A stretch of DNA of 64,000 nt, taken from NCBI GenBank assembly GCA_029891345.1, contig CM056997.1, forward strand, positions 217,452,712 to 217,516,711. Reading direction: 5' to 3'. The notes beneath the pieces are model-generated. The model was not told the origin of the DNA. It was given only the letters and a program-made list of their open reading frames with translations, and searched no databases. Of the stretch, positions 1 to 12,600 are shown piece after piece. How positions within the stretch are numbered: the first letter of the stretch is position 1; every line of letters begins with the position of its first letter. This DNA is from Dryococelus australis (Eukaryota; Arthropoda; Insecta; Phasmatodea; Phasmatidae). A program made the translations under genes and the position numbers.

Positions 1-3000
1 TCATCAGATTAAAAAACTATTTTACCGAATTTGTTTGCTGCCTGAGCACGTTTCTCATTGTTAAATTCGATATATGGCTCCATCCGTGCATTCTGCTCAA
101 AGCACAGAACGTGATGAATAGAGTCAATATTGGCCCCATACATCAAATAGTGCTCCAGTGTTTCCCCATGTATAACACAATTCTTCCATGGTGCGAGTGT
201 CAGAAAAAGTTTTTCATGCGAGCTGTTCGGAGGTATGCCAGTTACTGGGGCAAAATGCAGATCTGATATCACATCATGGCATTCGTGAGGAAAAAACAAA
301 TCCACTTCCATGAAAAAGCATGAGTCACCGTCATTCACAGTGTTCGCGAAATCCCATTATGAAAATACGCCAGCCTCAACCCACTCAAAATTGCCAATCA
401 GAATCTCGGACAGCATCGTGTGACTATACAGCCCATTCACTTTGTAATAGCATATATTTCGATGCCACACTGGGGTCGTAATATTCACCCATGTAAATAT
501 TATTGGTTTCTGCACCCCATCTGGGAACCTGGGTAATGCCGCCCCTAACTCCACGTTCTACAAAAAGATACATGTCTGGGTCGGTCAACAAGTGTAGCCA
601 CGCACGTGTTTTTGACAATTAATAAGTATCCCATGAAAGATAAGGGGATGTGATGTACATAGTGGGGTGATGACAGTAATGCATGAAACATACAGTCATG
701 AAATTCTTTAAAATATCTGCTAGCAAACAAGTGTTCACACATAAATATTGAATGGTATACTGCAACAAGTTTACGCAGTTTAACACATCCCACATGGCCA
801 GTGCATGAGCATATTCATCATCGCTAATGACTTCGCCTTTCATCACATTATGAAATGTGGCCTTTGGTGGGAGTGACGTGCACATCAGGCTGTATGGCGA
901 CATAACATTGTCATAAGGAAAAACTTCCCTCTGTTTTGCCAATTCAAATTGTAAACCTCGATCTGGTGATACTCAATTGCACAGGATGTAAATTACCTGC
1001 CAAAGTTTCCAGAGAGGTGCTCATGAGCCTTAGTGAATCAATAAAATGTAAATTGAAATATTGTGCCTTTCCATTGAAGTAAATCATATTGGAAATTTTT
1101 TTAATTATTCATTTATATTTCTCTACGGTCATTCCAATAACCTGGATTTTTCCTGGATTTTCGATTACCATGGTTCCATCAGGTTGTTTTATGTGAAGTT
1201 CAGCCAAAGGCTTTATGAGAAAGTGAGCATCATAATTTTGCAGGTAATAAAAAACAGCAACAAGTTTTCTCTTCGGTATTCTGAAGTACAAGCTCAATTT
1301 ATTATATGTGCAATCTGTGATTTCGCCCATTAGATGGCCATGATCGGCGACAAAATCACCTGTACCAAGCTTTTTCTTACAAATGTGACATTTCTGAGCC
1401 ACCAACCTAGCTTCATCAGCAGGGGATTTTGACTTCATCACAACAATCACGCTGTAAAATCTTGCAACCCACTTTTTTTAATTCAACATATTAATCTACT
1501 AAATGGTACATGCAATCAGTACCCACAAAATCAAAATAGTTATTTAAACTTTTATTGTATTAACAGACCAACAAAATCCTACAAGCATATGGAACATTTT
1601 GGTTATTGGCAGTTGTATTACTAGTTTCAAAATTAGGCAATCAAGTGGACAAGGGTTTCAGGCAACTCTCAACCTCGCAACAGGCGACGAAACCCAATCT
1701 ATCTGTTTGTGTAATCCTTAAATTCGAAGTACTTTTTTGCCACGGTAGGGAAAGTACAGCAAACAGCTTTTTAGTTGCTGCCATATAATAGTGTGACTTG
1801 TGAGTTTCTCCTCACTAACAAAGTACTGGAGACAACAACCACAAACATAGTTACTACACTTCTCTTTTCTCAGCTGACTACCAACCAGCCATGATAAATT
1901 TCTAATGCATACAAAATATAAATGCATAGAATTACCATTAGCACAAATGGCTAAAATATTTATGTGGTGTGATTAATGTACAGGAGAAATACACATTGAT
2001 ACGATAACCCCATCTTTTCGCAAGTTTCGTCAATTATATTTCTATATTTGTCCACCACACAGAAGATATTGATAGAAATAGAATTTTTCTCCTTGAACTT
2101 ATGAATATTCTGTATAACTACAGGTGTCGACAGACCTTCAGTATTAAAAACCTCACGATATTTTGCATATGAAGTAATTATGTACAGACTTTGTGTGGAA
2201 GGAAGCAAAGATGCTATGATGGCATAATGGAAACACAGTCCCTCCAGGCAGTGTATATCGACACAAGCCTTCACACCAGCAATAAAATTTGGTGATTTAG
2301 TTTGCGCAGCACCTATGGTGAATGCCCTGAATTGTGAGACATGAGTGTCCATGTACAATATCAGTAGCAAACTACAGCCTGAACCACATGCACTAAACTC
2401 CCCAAGCTTGCTAGTTACATAAGGCCTAATTGTCTCATCATTGTCAACATCAGAAGAATGCAGGACAGGGAGGGATTTGCTCTGAAATTAGAAAATTGCC
2501 GTAGTGCCTTCCTCCACCATGAGGGATTTCAAGTACCTACAAGCTACAGTAGGCTGGGGTGATGCAAATACTAAATTTAACAAAAAGTCCTTACACCTCG
2601 AGAAGAAATTAGAAAAGTTTGCATCAATATTAACCCTATCGTTAACTATCGGTGCATCAGTTAACCTGCCTGTGAACACCATGGCCAATAGATAATGTAT
2701 GAGGTCTGGCAAAGGCTCCACTGAAACTGGGGAATTAGAAAACAAATTATTTTCTATTTCCCTGGACAAAGTGTTTCTAACCGACTTGATATTCGGCTGT
2801 GAGACAGACGAAATACTTTCCAAATCCCACAAATTTTCCATGTCAGATTGAAACAGATTGTCTAACAGAAATCAACATTATCTTGTTTGGGGGAAGCGGA
2901 CACAATACGAAATTTTGTTGTTGAGGGTCTCTCTGTGAGTGAATTCATGCTCGAATCACTTAAGTAGAGATTGTCCAGCAAGAGATCGAATTGCCTCTGC

Positions 3001-3151
3001 TTAGGCGATATGACATTTTGACAGCTTGTGGTAAATGGTCTTTCGTCTGTGATTCTGATTCCAAATCGCTTACGAATAGACTTTCCAACAAAACGTCAAT
3101 GCTTTGTTGCATTCGTTCACTCATTGTGTCTAATTTTTTTTTTGATCCCAC
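1..3151 (-). pseudogene. Polinton/Maverick protein-primed DNA polymerase B, decayed, cut by left window edge
   Basis: Remnant of a family B polymerase that would copy a Polinton (virus-like transposon) genome using a protein primer. Reading leftward from a possible ATG at 3151, conserved pieces appear in family order: an N-terminal region with three short repeats (about 3100-2825), YLKSLMVEEG (about 2540), a GSG segment (about 2400), a Cys-Cys/His pair with EEKL (about 1830), an endonuclease VII-like CHIC...DHGH motif (about 1390-1320), the exonuclease-region motif QNYDAHF (about 1230), VFPYD and SLPPK (about 920-850), LLADIL (about 735), DPDMYLFVE (about 580), a degraded YYKVNGLY where the family has the catalytic DxxxLYG (about 450), then EFNNEKR and, after a frameshift, FFNLM at the edge, matching the family FFKLMNN motif. 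Frame changes fall near 340, 430-620, 950-1100, 1450-1720, 1930, 2370, 2480 and 2860. The gene is inactive. Family assignment is confident from motif order; the remaining palm motifs lie outside the window. Confidence 0.9.
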
Positions 3152-3189
3152 AAAACTAGAATCAACACAACAACAAAAGTAAAGTGTCT

Positions 3190-4330
3190 CGTCATTCTGA
3201 AAAAAAAAAACACTATATACTAACTGACAATGATGTAGACATGTATCTGAAATAAATGTTTCAATTGTAACATCCTAAGTTTTGATTAATAACTTTGCTG
3301 TTATTTCAAAATTAGATAAAATAATATGCATAAATTTAATGTGGCACAAAGTTGTGTGTGTTAAAAAAAGTAGTGTGCTCATGTAGTTTTCAACAGCACA
3401 TAACGTGTTTACAAAAGATATTAGGACAAATATAGAAAGCCTTGTGGTGAGAGCCAGGTAACAAGGGGACCATGGGCGAGAGTTTTAGACATGTGCAACA
3501 GAGCGAGGCAGTGTGAAGCGAGAGACTGGAATGTGTTTGAGAAAAGCCTAATTGAGCACTAACTTACAGACCCACTCCCCTTCACCCACCAGTTGCCTTC
3601 CTTCTGTGCTCCACAGTGCATGTGCCACAGTTGCATGTATGCATAGGCACCAGGTAGGGTTGACACTTCCCCTACCCCACCCCTCCACTGACTGTAGGCC
3701 ACATCACAGCAGACAGCATCCCTACTCCCTAGTCCAGTATACAATACACCATGCTTCGCAACCTGCCTAGCCTGCCTTTCCCCGCGCAGGAGCTACAAGT
3801 TTTGTACCAGGCGAGTCGACTGTGTTTAGAACAAAACATTGTATTGAAGGTAGTAAAGTATTTGAGCACGAATTGTGTAAGAAAAAACTTTACATATTAA
3901 TTACCGATTTTCCAATTGGAAAATAAAATATTTCCAATGACATTTAAATTACTTTTCATTATAAAAAGTTTTTTCTAAGATCATGTATTGTTTATTAAGA
4001 ATAATTGTCTAGAAAGTTTTAACAAAGGGAGTACTATTTTACACTCTTAAAACAAAACATTTAATCCACTCATGCAGTAACTAAAAATACTTAAATTTAA
4101 AAAAATTAAAATTTGTATTTTAACACACAACTAAGGAAATCACATACAACAAACTAAGCAAATTTCATACAACTAACTAAGCAAACATCATATAACTAAG
4201 TAGATTCCCACCCATCCCTCTTAAACATCAAAAGCACATACATTCATCCATGACCATCCTGAGTAGAGAGAGTTGGATGTGATATTGTCATGGTCTTTTT
4301 TCCATTATAAAAATAATGGTGGTTTCCAAC
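3190..4330. other. No gene seen; CT-rich patch and AT-rich DNA
   Basis: After the polymerase start there is ordinary AT-rich sequence, with a GC-richer, C-rich patch at about 3570-3790 that produces short ORFs on both strands without recognisable protein character. From about 4100 the sequence grades into the tandem array that follows, with a partial, diverged unit at about 4190-4350. Confidence 0.5.
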
Positions 4331-4344
4331 ATTTTTTCTCTGCT

Positions 4345-4930
4345 CCATAATTCATACAACACATTAATAGCCACACCCACCCAGACTCTCTTAAACTACT
4401 TAAAACTAAAAAACTTTAAAATAAAAATTCCCACCCTTCCCACACATCAAAACTAAATATTCACCACATATTCATGCCCAGTCATCCATCTTTCTTTCAT
4501 CAATCTTCATACAAATCATTCAAAATAGAGAATAGGGCAGGTTTATGAACCCTCCAAATTCGTGTGGCATATCTGGCTCAGTTCCCCCTTATTTTTTCTC
4601 CGTTTCATTATTCATTCAACACCTTCAAAGCCAAACCTACCCAAACTCTCTTAAAATACTTAAAACTAAATAAAAAGAATAAAAATAACAATTACCACCC
4701 TCCTCACACATCAAAACTATATTCTTACCACATAATTGTGTCCAATCACTCATCTTTCTTACATTCTTTTTTGATACTAATCTTTTAAAATAGAGAATAG
4801 AGCAGGGCTATACACCCTCCAAATTAGTGTGGCTTATCTGGCCCAGTTCTCACTTATTTTTTTCTTTATTCCATAATTCCTACAACACATTTATAGTCAA
4901 ACAAACCCAGAGTCTCTTAAACTACGTAAA
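4345..4930. repeat. Tandem repeat, period about 260 bp, two-plus diverged copies
   Basis: The landmark TTCATACAACACATTAATAG (about 4351) recurs in altered form at about 4611 and 4877, giving periods of 260 and 266 bp. Each unit carries a CTCTTAAA-TACTTAAA segment, a CACACATCAAAACTA segment, and a stretch like AAAATAGAGAATAG followed by CCTCCAAATT. A further diverged partial copy precedes the array. Units differ by substitutions and small indels, so the array is old. I see no coding capacity. Confidence 0.85.
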
Positions 4931-7900
4931 GGAAAAAAAATTACAATTTGGGAAGCAAGTGTCAACAATTTAAGCATATTTCAATCAAATATTAAAAATT
5001 ATATATATATATATATATAAGAAAAGTGTAGTGTGACGCGGACAAGGTGTTCTTGGTTTGAATGGACGAGAGGGTGTGAAACCGACCAGTGAAGCCTACT
5101 GTGCGTGAGGGCGCTCGGAGGTCTCTAGAACATTGCAGACTGGCGGAACATGGACTGTACTGAGGTGGGAATGAATGGATATGTAATACGGATTTTAATG
5201 TAAATATTGGAACTGTCAAATAAGGACGCATAATTTATAAAATAATTGAATATGTTGATACACTGTCTACTGGGACTGATTTTTTTATAATTTAACTTTA
5301 TTAATTTCTTTGTGGTAATTAGAAATTAATTGGAGTCATTAAGTGATATAAATTTATTGTGTGATGTTGAGTTGAGAGAAATTTGTTTGTAGTTATTGTA
5401 AATATAATTAGGAAATTATAATCAACACTTTTATTTAATTAAGACCTCCACCCATAACGAACCCGGTATAGTCCACGGTTATTAATCAAAATTTTCAGTT
5501 AATTTTGACGTCGCAGGGAAAATACTAATAGGTCGAAGATCCTTATATTATTTCATGTTGGAATTTCGTTATTACGACAGGGATCGTTTTAGAACCGTTT
5601 CATTGTCGAAGGAAGGCTTAATATTGCAAAAAGTAGATGAATAAGTGTTAACATGGGAGCACAAACTGGAGTGAATAATTTCATAATTTGTATATTTAAT
5701 CAATCTACTCCTGTGGCATTCGTTTTTCAGTACTGATGAATTTATAAATTGTGCATTCGTTGACTGACTTGGTTCCAGATCAAAACCCGACTGGTTCTCA
5801 GCAATATGGTAGCAGGTTGTTATGTCCTTTTCAGAAGGGGCAATCTACTCATATTTGGCTTGGGGAAGACATATTTCAGAGGCGGCACTTAATAGTTTAA
5901 TTCAAAACTCCACATCTTAAATAGTCTTTATATAAAATAATTAACATAACTCTCGCTAAATTTAACTCTATTATTAGCTTGGGGGAGCTGAAAATGAATT
6001 TATTATTATTAAGTTATTAGCAAGCTTTAAAGTGTTAAAATGATAAACTTTAAAGAGTTATAGCCACGGCTCTATTTTAAGTATGTTGGGAACGTCTTCA
6101 CATTGATAGTGTTTCCGATGGCTGGTATAATTCTCACCTACGGCAGACTCAACATCCATTCTGTCTTCATCTTCATTCGGCGGCGACTCACTGAGGTAAA
6201 ACCATTTCCACTGCTCTGCCCGACTTAATATCAGGCCCGTGTTGATTAAACAACATTCCTGTTATTGAAAACGCTTGCGGTCCTTATCCTAGTTTCTGGG
6301 TTCGGTAAGGCAATCAGGTTAGCTATCCTGATTCGTAACTAGGTGTATCCAGGAATTAATGTGAACTATTCTAGGAAGGCTTAACTTATATGCAATACTT
6401 AACACTGTTATGTAAATCTGTAAAACGGACTTGATTATCTTGTCTTTGGTTTTATATTTTTTTTCTTTGCCTAATTTTGTTCTTTCATTTTCTTTCTTAT
6501 CTCAGTATGATCCAAGGAGCGTTTCGGGTTTTGTACCTTACAGATTTGTTAAGTGTGTTTCAAATAGTTTCGTGATAGTAATGTTGTTACCCAATTTTTT
6601 TTCACAGATTGTATGAGTGTCTAACACTATAGGCCATGTGGGGTTTATCAAATATCGTATAAATAACAGAATATCTGATGATAGTCGCGAATTAATTTAT
6701 GTACATTACGGGGTTTTGGGATGGAAAGTGAGTAAGTTAAGTGAACTAGATTATGTTCTGTAAGGCCCAAAAGTCCGTATCGTCCAGTATCATGCAGTTT
6801 GCTAAAATTTTTAACAATGGTGAGATCTATCAAGCGTTTCCATAGAATAATTTGTCCGTAAGTTCAGATATCTGTAAAATATCATCTAAGTATTTCACAT
6901 CGGAATTATAATTGTTCAGTGCGCTAGTGTTGAAATAACATGGCACTATTATATAATCACATTTGCACATTAAGCTTGCAATAGCCCGTTCAAAGCAGGA
7001 TATTTCTCGTTATGGTTAAGTGGCCTGTAAATGGCCGGGACATTCACATAATTTTTGTTTTATACTTCAACGATGAATTATTTTACGTTATACTTTTATA
7101 AGTTATCGATTATGATGCGCTTGAAACACAGTTTATTGCTAACAAAATTAGTTCCAACCACCATCCCCCACCATTTAATTTTCATTCATCCTATCGCAGC
7201 GATATCTTTACTACCCTGGGACCTGCCTGAATTATAGGTCATTCACGGCGACTTCAAAATGTTTGAATCAATACTTTGAAAAATTACCCCAAGCAAACAT
7301 GTTTAGATCGTTCTCAAAGAAATCGGTTATCACTATAATAGTTTTGTGCTGCCATTTATGCTTCAGGACTGTATTATAAGGTTATTTTAAACTTTGATAT
7401 ATATATTTAGTTTACAAATTATTCAAATTATTTACTTTGTAGTCTATATGAGTTCGAATCAGAAAGAAACGTGGTACATTGATAATGGCCAGAAAGAACT
7501 TGTAACACTTTGAAATACTATTAATTTAAGTCTTATAAAAGCACACGAATAGTTAATGAACTGAAACAGTTTCTTTTTTGTGTGACAATGGTAGAAATAC
7601 ATATATGTATAATTCGTTGAAAATATTTATTTTTTACGTCCCGTGTAGCGCACAAGTAGGTACTGTATATTACGCCATTACTTGGTGTCTTCTCTTTTTT
7701 TTTCATCCAGGACAGCTTGTGTCATTTATTTGGTTGTTCAGATTTGCAATGTCACATTTTCCCAGCGGCCAGCGCTATAGTGACAGGAAAGTCAAATTGT
7801 TTTTGATTTTATGAAATTTAATGGTAATTAGTATACATTATGTTGATTGAATTTGCAGTTTACAGCAGAAACCTGATTTCAGCATTGAAATATTTATTAA

Positions 7901-8490
7901 ATTGTATATTCAGATGTGATGGTGAAACGGTTACAACGTGGAGGTTGGCAAAACTGAATGACAATATGCAATGGCGTGTTCCCTTGTTGATGCGTTGTCA
8001 ATGTTTCATGCGAAGGTTTTGTTTTCTTCTGTGATAAATATTGAAAATTTACCTAATAAAATGTTAGTCTACGTCCTGGTTTTAAGATATCTAGTCAAGT
8101 TACAAGGTCGTAGATGATGAGCGTTTTTACCGCAGGTGTAAATACGTTTTAACTTGTGTCGTGAGAGATGAGTGAAGTGATTGAGGTGAATATGTAGGTT
8201 TGTGAATTGCTGTTGGTTGAATTACTTCGACGGAGCATGTATATGAGCGATAATTTAGACGTACAAGGGTTATATGTATTAATGGGAACTATCATTGTGA
8301 GTATAACAATTAATTACTACATGCCTATGTTCATTTTACAACTATGTAACTTTTCTGGGGGTCAAAATTTAAAAAAGGCTTGGACAGACACGTTTATGGC
8401 AATTGAATATTTTTTGCCATGGCAATACTATGAATTCCTTAGAATGTTAGAGCCCAATTGGAAAATGAAAAAATCTGAGCTAAAAATTGT
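4931..8490. other. AT-rich stretch with no recognised gene
   Basis: It contains a short (TA)n run at about 5000-5018 and otherwise AT-rich unique-looking DNA. Short ORFs (for example 8207-8509 on the plus strand, 100 codons) have no recognisable family signature, and the last one runs into the adjacent MITE. It could be intron, intergenic DNA or decayed repeats. Confidence 0.5.
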
Positions 8491-8724
8491 TACAAGCTGT
8501 TCATGGTAAAATGAGCACATTTGAACCCTAATTACCTTTACTTTCAGTCGTTTTTATCCTTTAATCACCCTTTTAAATAAATATTGGCATGAAAGTAATA
8601 AACACAGTGTGAATGTTCCACCACACTCGGAAGTTAAATAAGGTTAAAAGTAATTATATTTATTGGCTATTATTCCAAATCAGACGGCTTTCAAAAGGGC
8701 TCACTTTACTGTGAATAGCCTATA
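8491..8724. mobile_element. MITE copy 1, ~235 bp, terminal inverted repeats
   Basis: The left end AGCTGTTCATGGTAAAATGA and the right end TCACTTTACTGTGAATAGCC are imperfect inverted complements of each other. Related copies lie at 45157-45397 and 61962-62203. The interior shares AATAAACACAGTG, CCACCACAC and CTTTCAAAAG with the copy at 45157. It has no coding capacity, so it depends on a transposase elsewhere. A TA target duplication is likely but not certain in this copy, whose left end is degraded. Confidence 0.85.
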
Positions 8725-8754
8725 TGCAGAAATAACGTGAGCGAAATAAAAGTA

Positions 8755-8927
8755 GAGTGTTGGCTTTAGGGCGCACATGATGGCTTGCTCTGCAGTCTAT
8801 CATTGTCGCCGCCGTTTGGAGTGCGTGCTGTCGAGACTCGTGTAATCCGCTGTCCCGTTTATTCTGGAATTCCCACTGGGGTTAACGTCAGAATATGAGT
8901 CGAGTCTACCTGCTATTGTCACGGCTG
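8755..8927 (+). other. Candidate first exon: GC-richer leader, ATG, splice donor
   Basis: A GC-richer stretch with several CpGs interrupts AT-rich DNA. ATG at 8895 (A at -3) opens a reading frame beginning MSRVYLLLSRL, followed directly by GTAAGT at 8928-8933, a strong donor. The short hydrophobic start would suit a signal peptide. No downstream exon is identified and no homologue recognised, so a chance match cannot be excluded. Confidence 0.2.
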
Positions 8928-8939
8928 GTAAGTTCTGAC

Positions 8940-9468
8940 CAAGCGGTAAAGACTACTAAAACACAAATGGTTACCACAGCATTGGCGAAACACTGAACTG
9001 TTAACAGTACAATAATGACAAAAGGTATCGCAAAGATCAATCCTAAAATAGAAGGAAAAACTTGCGAGTAATACAATAATAAGAAATTACTGAAATTACA
9101 AGTACAACAGGACGTAAACTAAGTTCAAGTCCTTTTGTAAAGAAAATATAACACGATAATTTCTGATTATCTAGAGCTGGGTATGGATATGTCTTCCTTA
9201 GATGGATATTTTGTGGCTCTATTTCGAATTCATACCATTTCGTGTTGTAGTATATTTGGCACCCGCAAACCACGAAAAATTCACTAAATTTTATTTATTT
9301 GTGTATTATTATTTTCTGGGTTTAAGGTGCAGTTGAATCATGATCTCATTTTCTTCAAATTGACCCATTATTACAACTGCTATTCCCTGGGTTCAATTTC
9401 ATACTTAATTTAAATGTACACAATAGTATAAATATAATAGTGGTCTGGCACACGTGGTACGTGACGTT
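8940..9468. other. No gene seen between candidate exon and foldback element
   Basis: AT-rich DNA. The minus-strand ORF at 9043-9273 (76 codons) shows no family signature. The left edge of the large inverted repeat begins shortly after the CACACGTGGTACGTGACGTT segment at about 9450-9470. Confidence 0.4.
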
Positions 9469-9659
9469 TAGGGTGGCCGGGGGGTCGGAGTATCTGGGGC
9501 GCCATCTTGGAATTCACCTTTTTACCCTCAACTTTTCCTTTTTTCCTTCAAAAGTACTGTTTTTCCTTAAAAATTTGCCTTTTCCCCTAAAATGTTCCCA
9601 TTTTTACCTAAAAATTTCCTATTTTCCAAAACTTTGTGAACAAGTACTTTCTCGACGTT

Positions 9660-9723
9660 GAGGCTGATGTAACTCCTCAATGCGACTGAGATACCCAGAA
9701 ACTCAGCCGCATTGAGGAGTTGA
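9660..9723. repeat. Hairpin near the left arm terminus
   Basis: AACTCCTCAATGCGACTGAG is followed, after a short loop, by CTCAGCCGCATTGAGGAGTT, forming a stem of about 20 bp with one mismatch. The right arm has a partly eroded equivalent near 23630-23670 (CTCAGCCACATTGAGGAGTT with a damaged partner). Confidence 0.85.
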
Positions 9724-9769
9724 GAAAATAAAATTAATTCGTCTTTTCATGGCAAATATGATCATGATG

Positions 9770-10065
9770 TCATGCCACCATTCTGTCTCGATTTTTGAGT
9801 TCTATTATTCCATCTTGTTTTTTCCTGCTGTAGCATTCCATCCTCTTTTTCATGTTTTATCATTCCATTTAGATTTTCCCACTCCGTCATTCCATCCTGG
9901 TTTTTCATGCTATATCATTCCATATTTTTTCATATTCTATCATTCCATGTATTTTTTCATGCTCTATCAATCAATGTCTCTCTTGCTCTTTCTATCTTGT
10001 CTTTGTCATTCATTCTCTTTTTCTCTCATGATCTTTACTTTCTCTCTCTTGTCTCTAATTCTTTC
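9770..10065. repeat. About 30-bp ATTCCAT tandem repeats and CT-rich tract (left arm)
   Basis: Units of the form TTTTTCATGCTATATCATTCC recur irregularly every ~30 bp from about 9770 to 9970, followed by a CTCTCT-rich tract to about 10065. The right arm has the complement at 23210-23480. Overlapping plus-strand ORFs at 9749-10245 are by-products of this simple sequence. Confidence 0.8.
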
Positions 10066-10514
10066 GATTATACGTATTCCCTCCACTGCCATCTTGTAAA
10101 TTTACCACCAGAAAAATCCAGTGACGCCATATTGGATTTAGCCTCTGGCATTAATTCCACAAGGCAACTTTCGGACATCCTTTTTAGTCTGCTCCAACTC
10201 TTTCTCGCTTATCGACATCGGCATGCAGAGTGCCATAAGGTTTAACTTTGGGAGAGAGTATCGGATGCAAGGTTGGTATAGGGAATTATGCTTGTTCGCC
10301 CTTATCGGCAATCACTTAAAAGTTTGGTTCGGTCATTTTGGGGTTAGGATTATAGTAATATTTACGAAAAGTTATGCGTTTAAATTAATATATATGGATT
10401 TATTAATTTTTTACAAAACAAACATAACCATGGCCATCCTGAATTTTAGTAAACATAGAAGCAATCCTTATTTTCTTTTTAAATAATTATGTAACCACTC
10501 CGACCATCAAATGC

Positions 10515-11000
10515 AATACCTTACAAATGGGCATTTGTTGAACTTATGCCCTTTCTGACAAGGTCGATTATGAATTTTTGTCCTTTTGTAAATATACTCA
10601 TAATTTCCGAACCGTTAATACTTCAAGGATCAATTTTATAGCATAAGCACAGTATCCGATATCCGTCATGGAGGTAAGAGCAATTAAGCCCTTTGGATTT
10701 TCTGACAAGGTCAATTTTGAGTTAAGCTCTTTTTATAAATGTACTTATAATTCCTGAGCCATTGATGCTATGCTCATCTAATTCATAACATTGATACCAT
10801 ATCCGACATACAACATAATGTTAAGATCATTTAGGCCCTAAACCCTTTCTGGCAAAAGTTTAATTTGAGTTAAGCCTTTCTGTAACTACAAAACATTGAA
10901 GCTATGCTCATAAAATTCATAATATAGATATCATACCCGATATCCAACATAATGGTAAGGTACGAAACACTTTCTGTCAGGGTAAATTATGTATTTAAGT
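10515..11000. repeat. About 150-bp subrepeats (left arm, outer set)
   Basis: Each unit holds a CCCTTTCTGACAAGGTC-like segment, a TTTTGTAAATATACTCATAA-like segment, an AATTCATAACAT-like segment and ATATCCGACAT before the next unit. About three diverged units are visible. The complementary set lies at about 22220-22760 in the right arm. Confidence 0.8.
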
Positions 11001-11059
11001 CTTTTTATAAACATAGCTTGTTATAAACTCATGAAGTACATACTCATTAAGGAAATCTT

Positions 11060-11450
11060 TACCAACGTAATATTATTTCATTTCCGATTTTTACCAAATT
11101 CAATTTGGACTTGGATAGATGCTAGGGTAATTAATAAAATGTTTGTTTCGGATTGTGGAGTTCGATCCTCGGTCAGGGCACATAATATTATTTCATTTCC
11201 GATTTTAACCAGAATTTATTTATGAGATGGGTAGGTAGTAAGGGAATTAATGAAATGTTGCATTCGAATTTCGGACTTCATAACTTTTGTCAGGCCATTA
11301 AATATTAGAAAATGTCTGATTTTAACCAGATTTTATTTGTGACTTGTGTATGTGCTAAGCTTAGTTATTGTTATGGTAATTTCGGATTATCGAGTTCGAG
11401 ACTCGGACAAAACTATGATATTATTTTATATCCGAATTAAATAAAGAATT
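11060..11450. repeat. About 120-bp subrepeats with tRNA B-box-like motif (left arm)
   Basis: Roughly three units carry TTATTTCATTTCCGATTTT, an AAATTTTATTTGTGACTTGGG-like centre, TTAATGAAATG and GAGTTCGATCCTCGG or a decayed version of it. The GTTCGATCC core resembles an RNA polymerase III B box. The right arm has the same array at about 21840-22200 with a regular period of 120 bp. Confidence 0.8.
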
Positions 11451-11749
11451 AGTTTTGTTTTATATTCCTATTTATAGTAATTAATGTAATGTTATTGTTG
11501 GACGACCGCTATAGATTCCAGGGAACACACTTCATAGTTTAAAAAAAGTTCTGGGAAATACATTTTTAGGCATTCACTTACAATCGCTCTCTATCATATT
11601 ACCTGACCACTGTATACTGCTCGACTCACATGTTATATGTTCGATGTCAACTGTCGAAGGTAGAGAATGGTGGAGAATGCAGTTTTATGATTTAATTGTG
11701 TAATTAACATAATCCTGAAAATCCATACTTGTGTAAACATGCAATGAAT

Positions 11750-12570
11750 ATTTACTAGGTATGCATGTACACACATGAATAATTAATCAACTAAACATTC
11801 ACCAAAGTAATGTATCATCTCAGCAAAACAAACAAACTTCAACTGTCATATACCTTTTCATTTGTTTCAGAATTGGCAATTAGTATTATTTTTAATTATT
11901 ATAAGTTGTTTAAAGTACTACACTTACACTATGCTAGTATTCACTATACACACATATCAAGTATGCACATTATATGTAGAGAGACATATGTCCACTCCCA
12001 AGGATCTACAGCTCGCCGTAATCATATTTTTCAAAGGATATTTTCCAATGAAAAGAGTTCCTGCTTTATTCCTATCAGGTCAACGAACTCTAGCAGGAAA
12101 AAACAATTGTGTATGAGGTTTCAACATATACCAACAACCACAGGCAGAATATTTCAATAAATTACTCTGCTAAACCATTTGATCATGTTATAGCAAAACA
12201 CACACACATCAACTCCAACAACAAACACAACTACAAGGTCAAACACAAATAAAGCCCTCTTATAAGCATACTAACTCAAAATTCCCCATACACCAAAGCT
12301 ACAATCATCAAATTCATAACATAGGCATCGTATTCGAAATCCAACAAAATGATAAAGTTATTTAGGCCTTATGCCCATTCTGACAAGACTAATTACGCCT
12401 TAATGTCTTTTATTATCATACTTATACATAATTACCGATGTCCAATGCTACAGTCATCAAATTCATAACACACATAAACCCCAACAACAAACAAGACTAC
12501 AAGGTCAAATGAACCTAAAGGCCTTTTATAACCATACTAGATCACAATTTCCCATATACAAAAGTTAGAG
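11750..12570. repeat. Highly conserved block of the left arm
   Basis: This block matches the complement of about 20700-21510 with only a few differences per 200 bases by eye (for example GAACTCTAGC against GAACCCTAGC, and TATGAGG against TATGCGG). Surrounding parts of the arms differ far more. The block contains a polypyrimidine-AG at about 11855-11871 and an ORF, but its identity also covers flanking non-coding DNA, so I do not call a gene. Confidence 0.75.
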
Positions 12571-12600
12571 ACATCAATTTCATAACACACACTCAAAAAA
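12240..12600. repeat. About 150-bp type subrepeats (left arm, inner set)
   Basis: Segments such as AAATTCATAACA, CTTATAAGCATACTAACTCA and GCCCATTCTGACAAGAC recur two to three times and are related to the outer ~150-bp units. The right-arm counterpart is about 20640-21060. Confidence 0.75.

Noticed and set aside
9749-10245. Overlapping ORFs rich in Phe, Ser, His and Leu.
   Set aside because: They lie on the ATTCCAT repeats and CT-rich tract.
11810-12160. 116-codon ORF present in both arms of the giant inverted repeat.
   Set aside because: High identity extends equally over non-coding flanks and two frames are open, so there is no sign of coding constraint.
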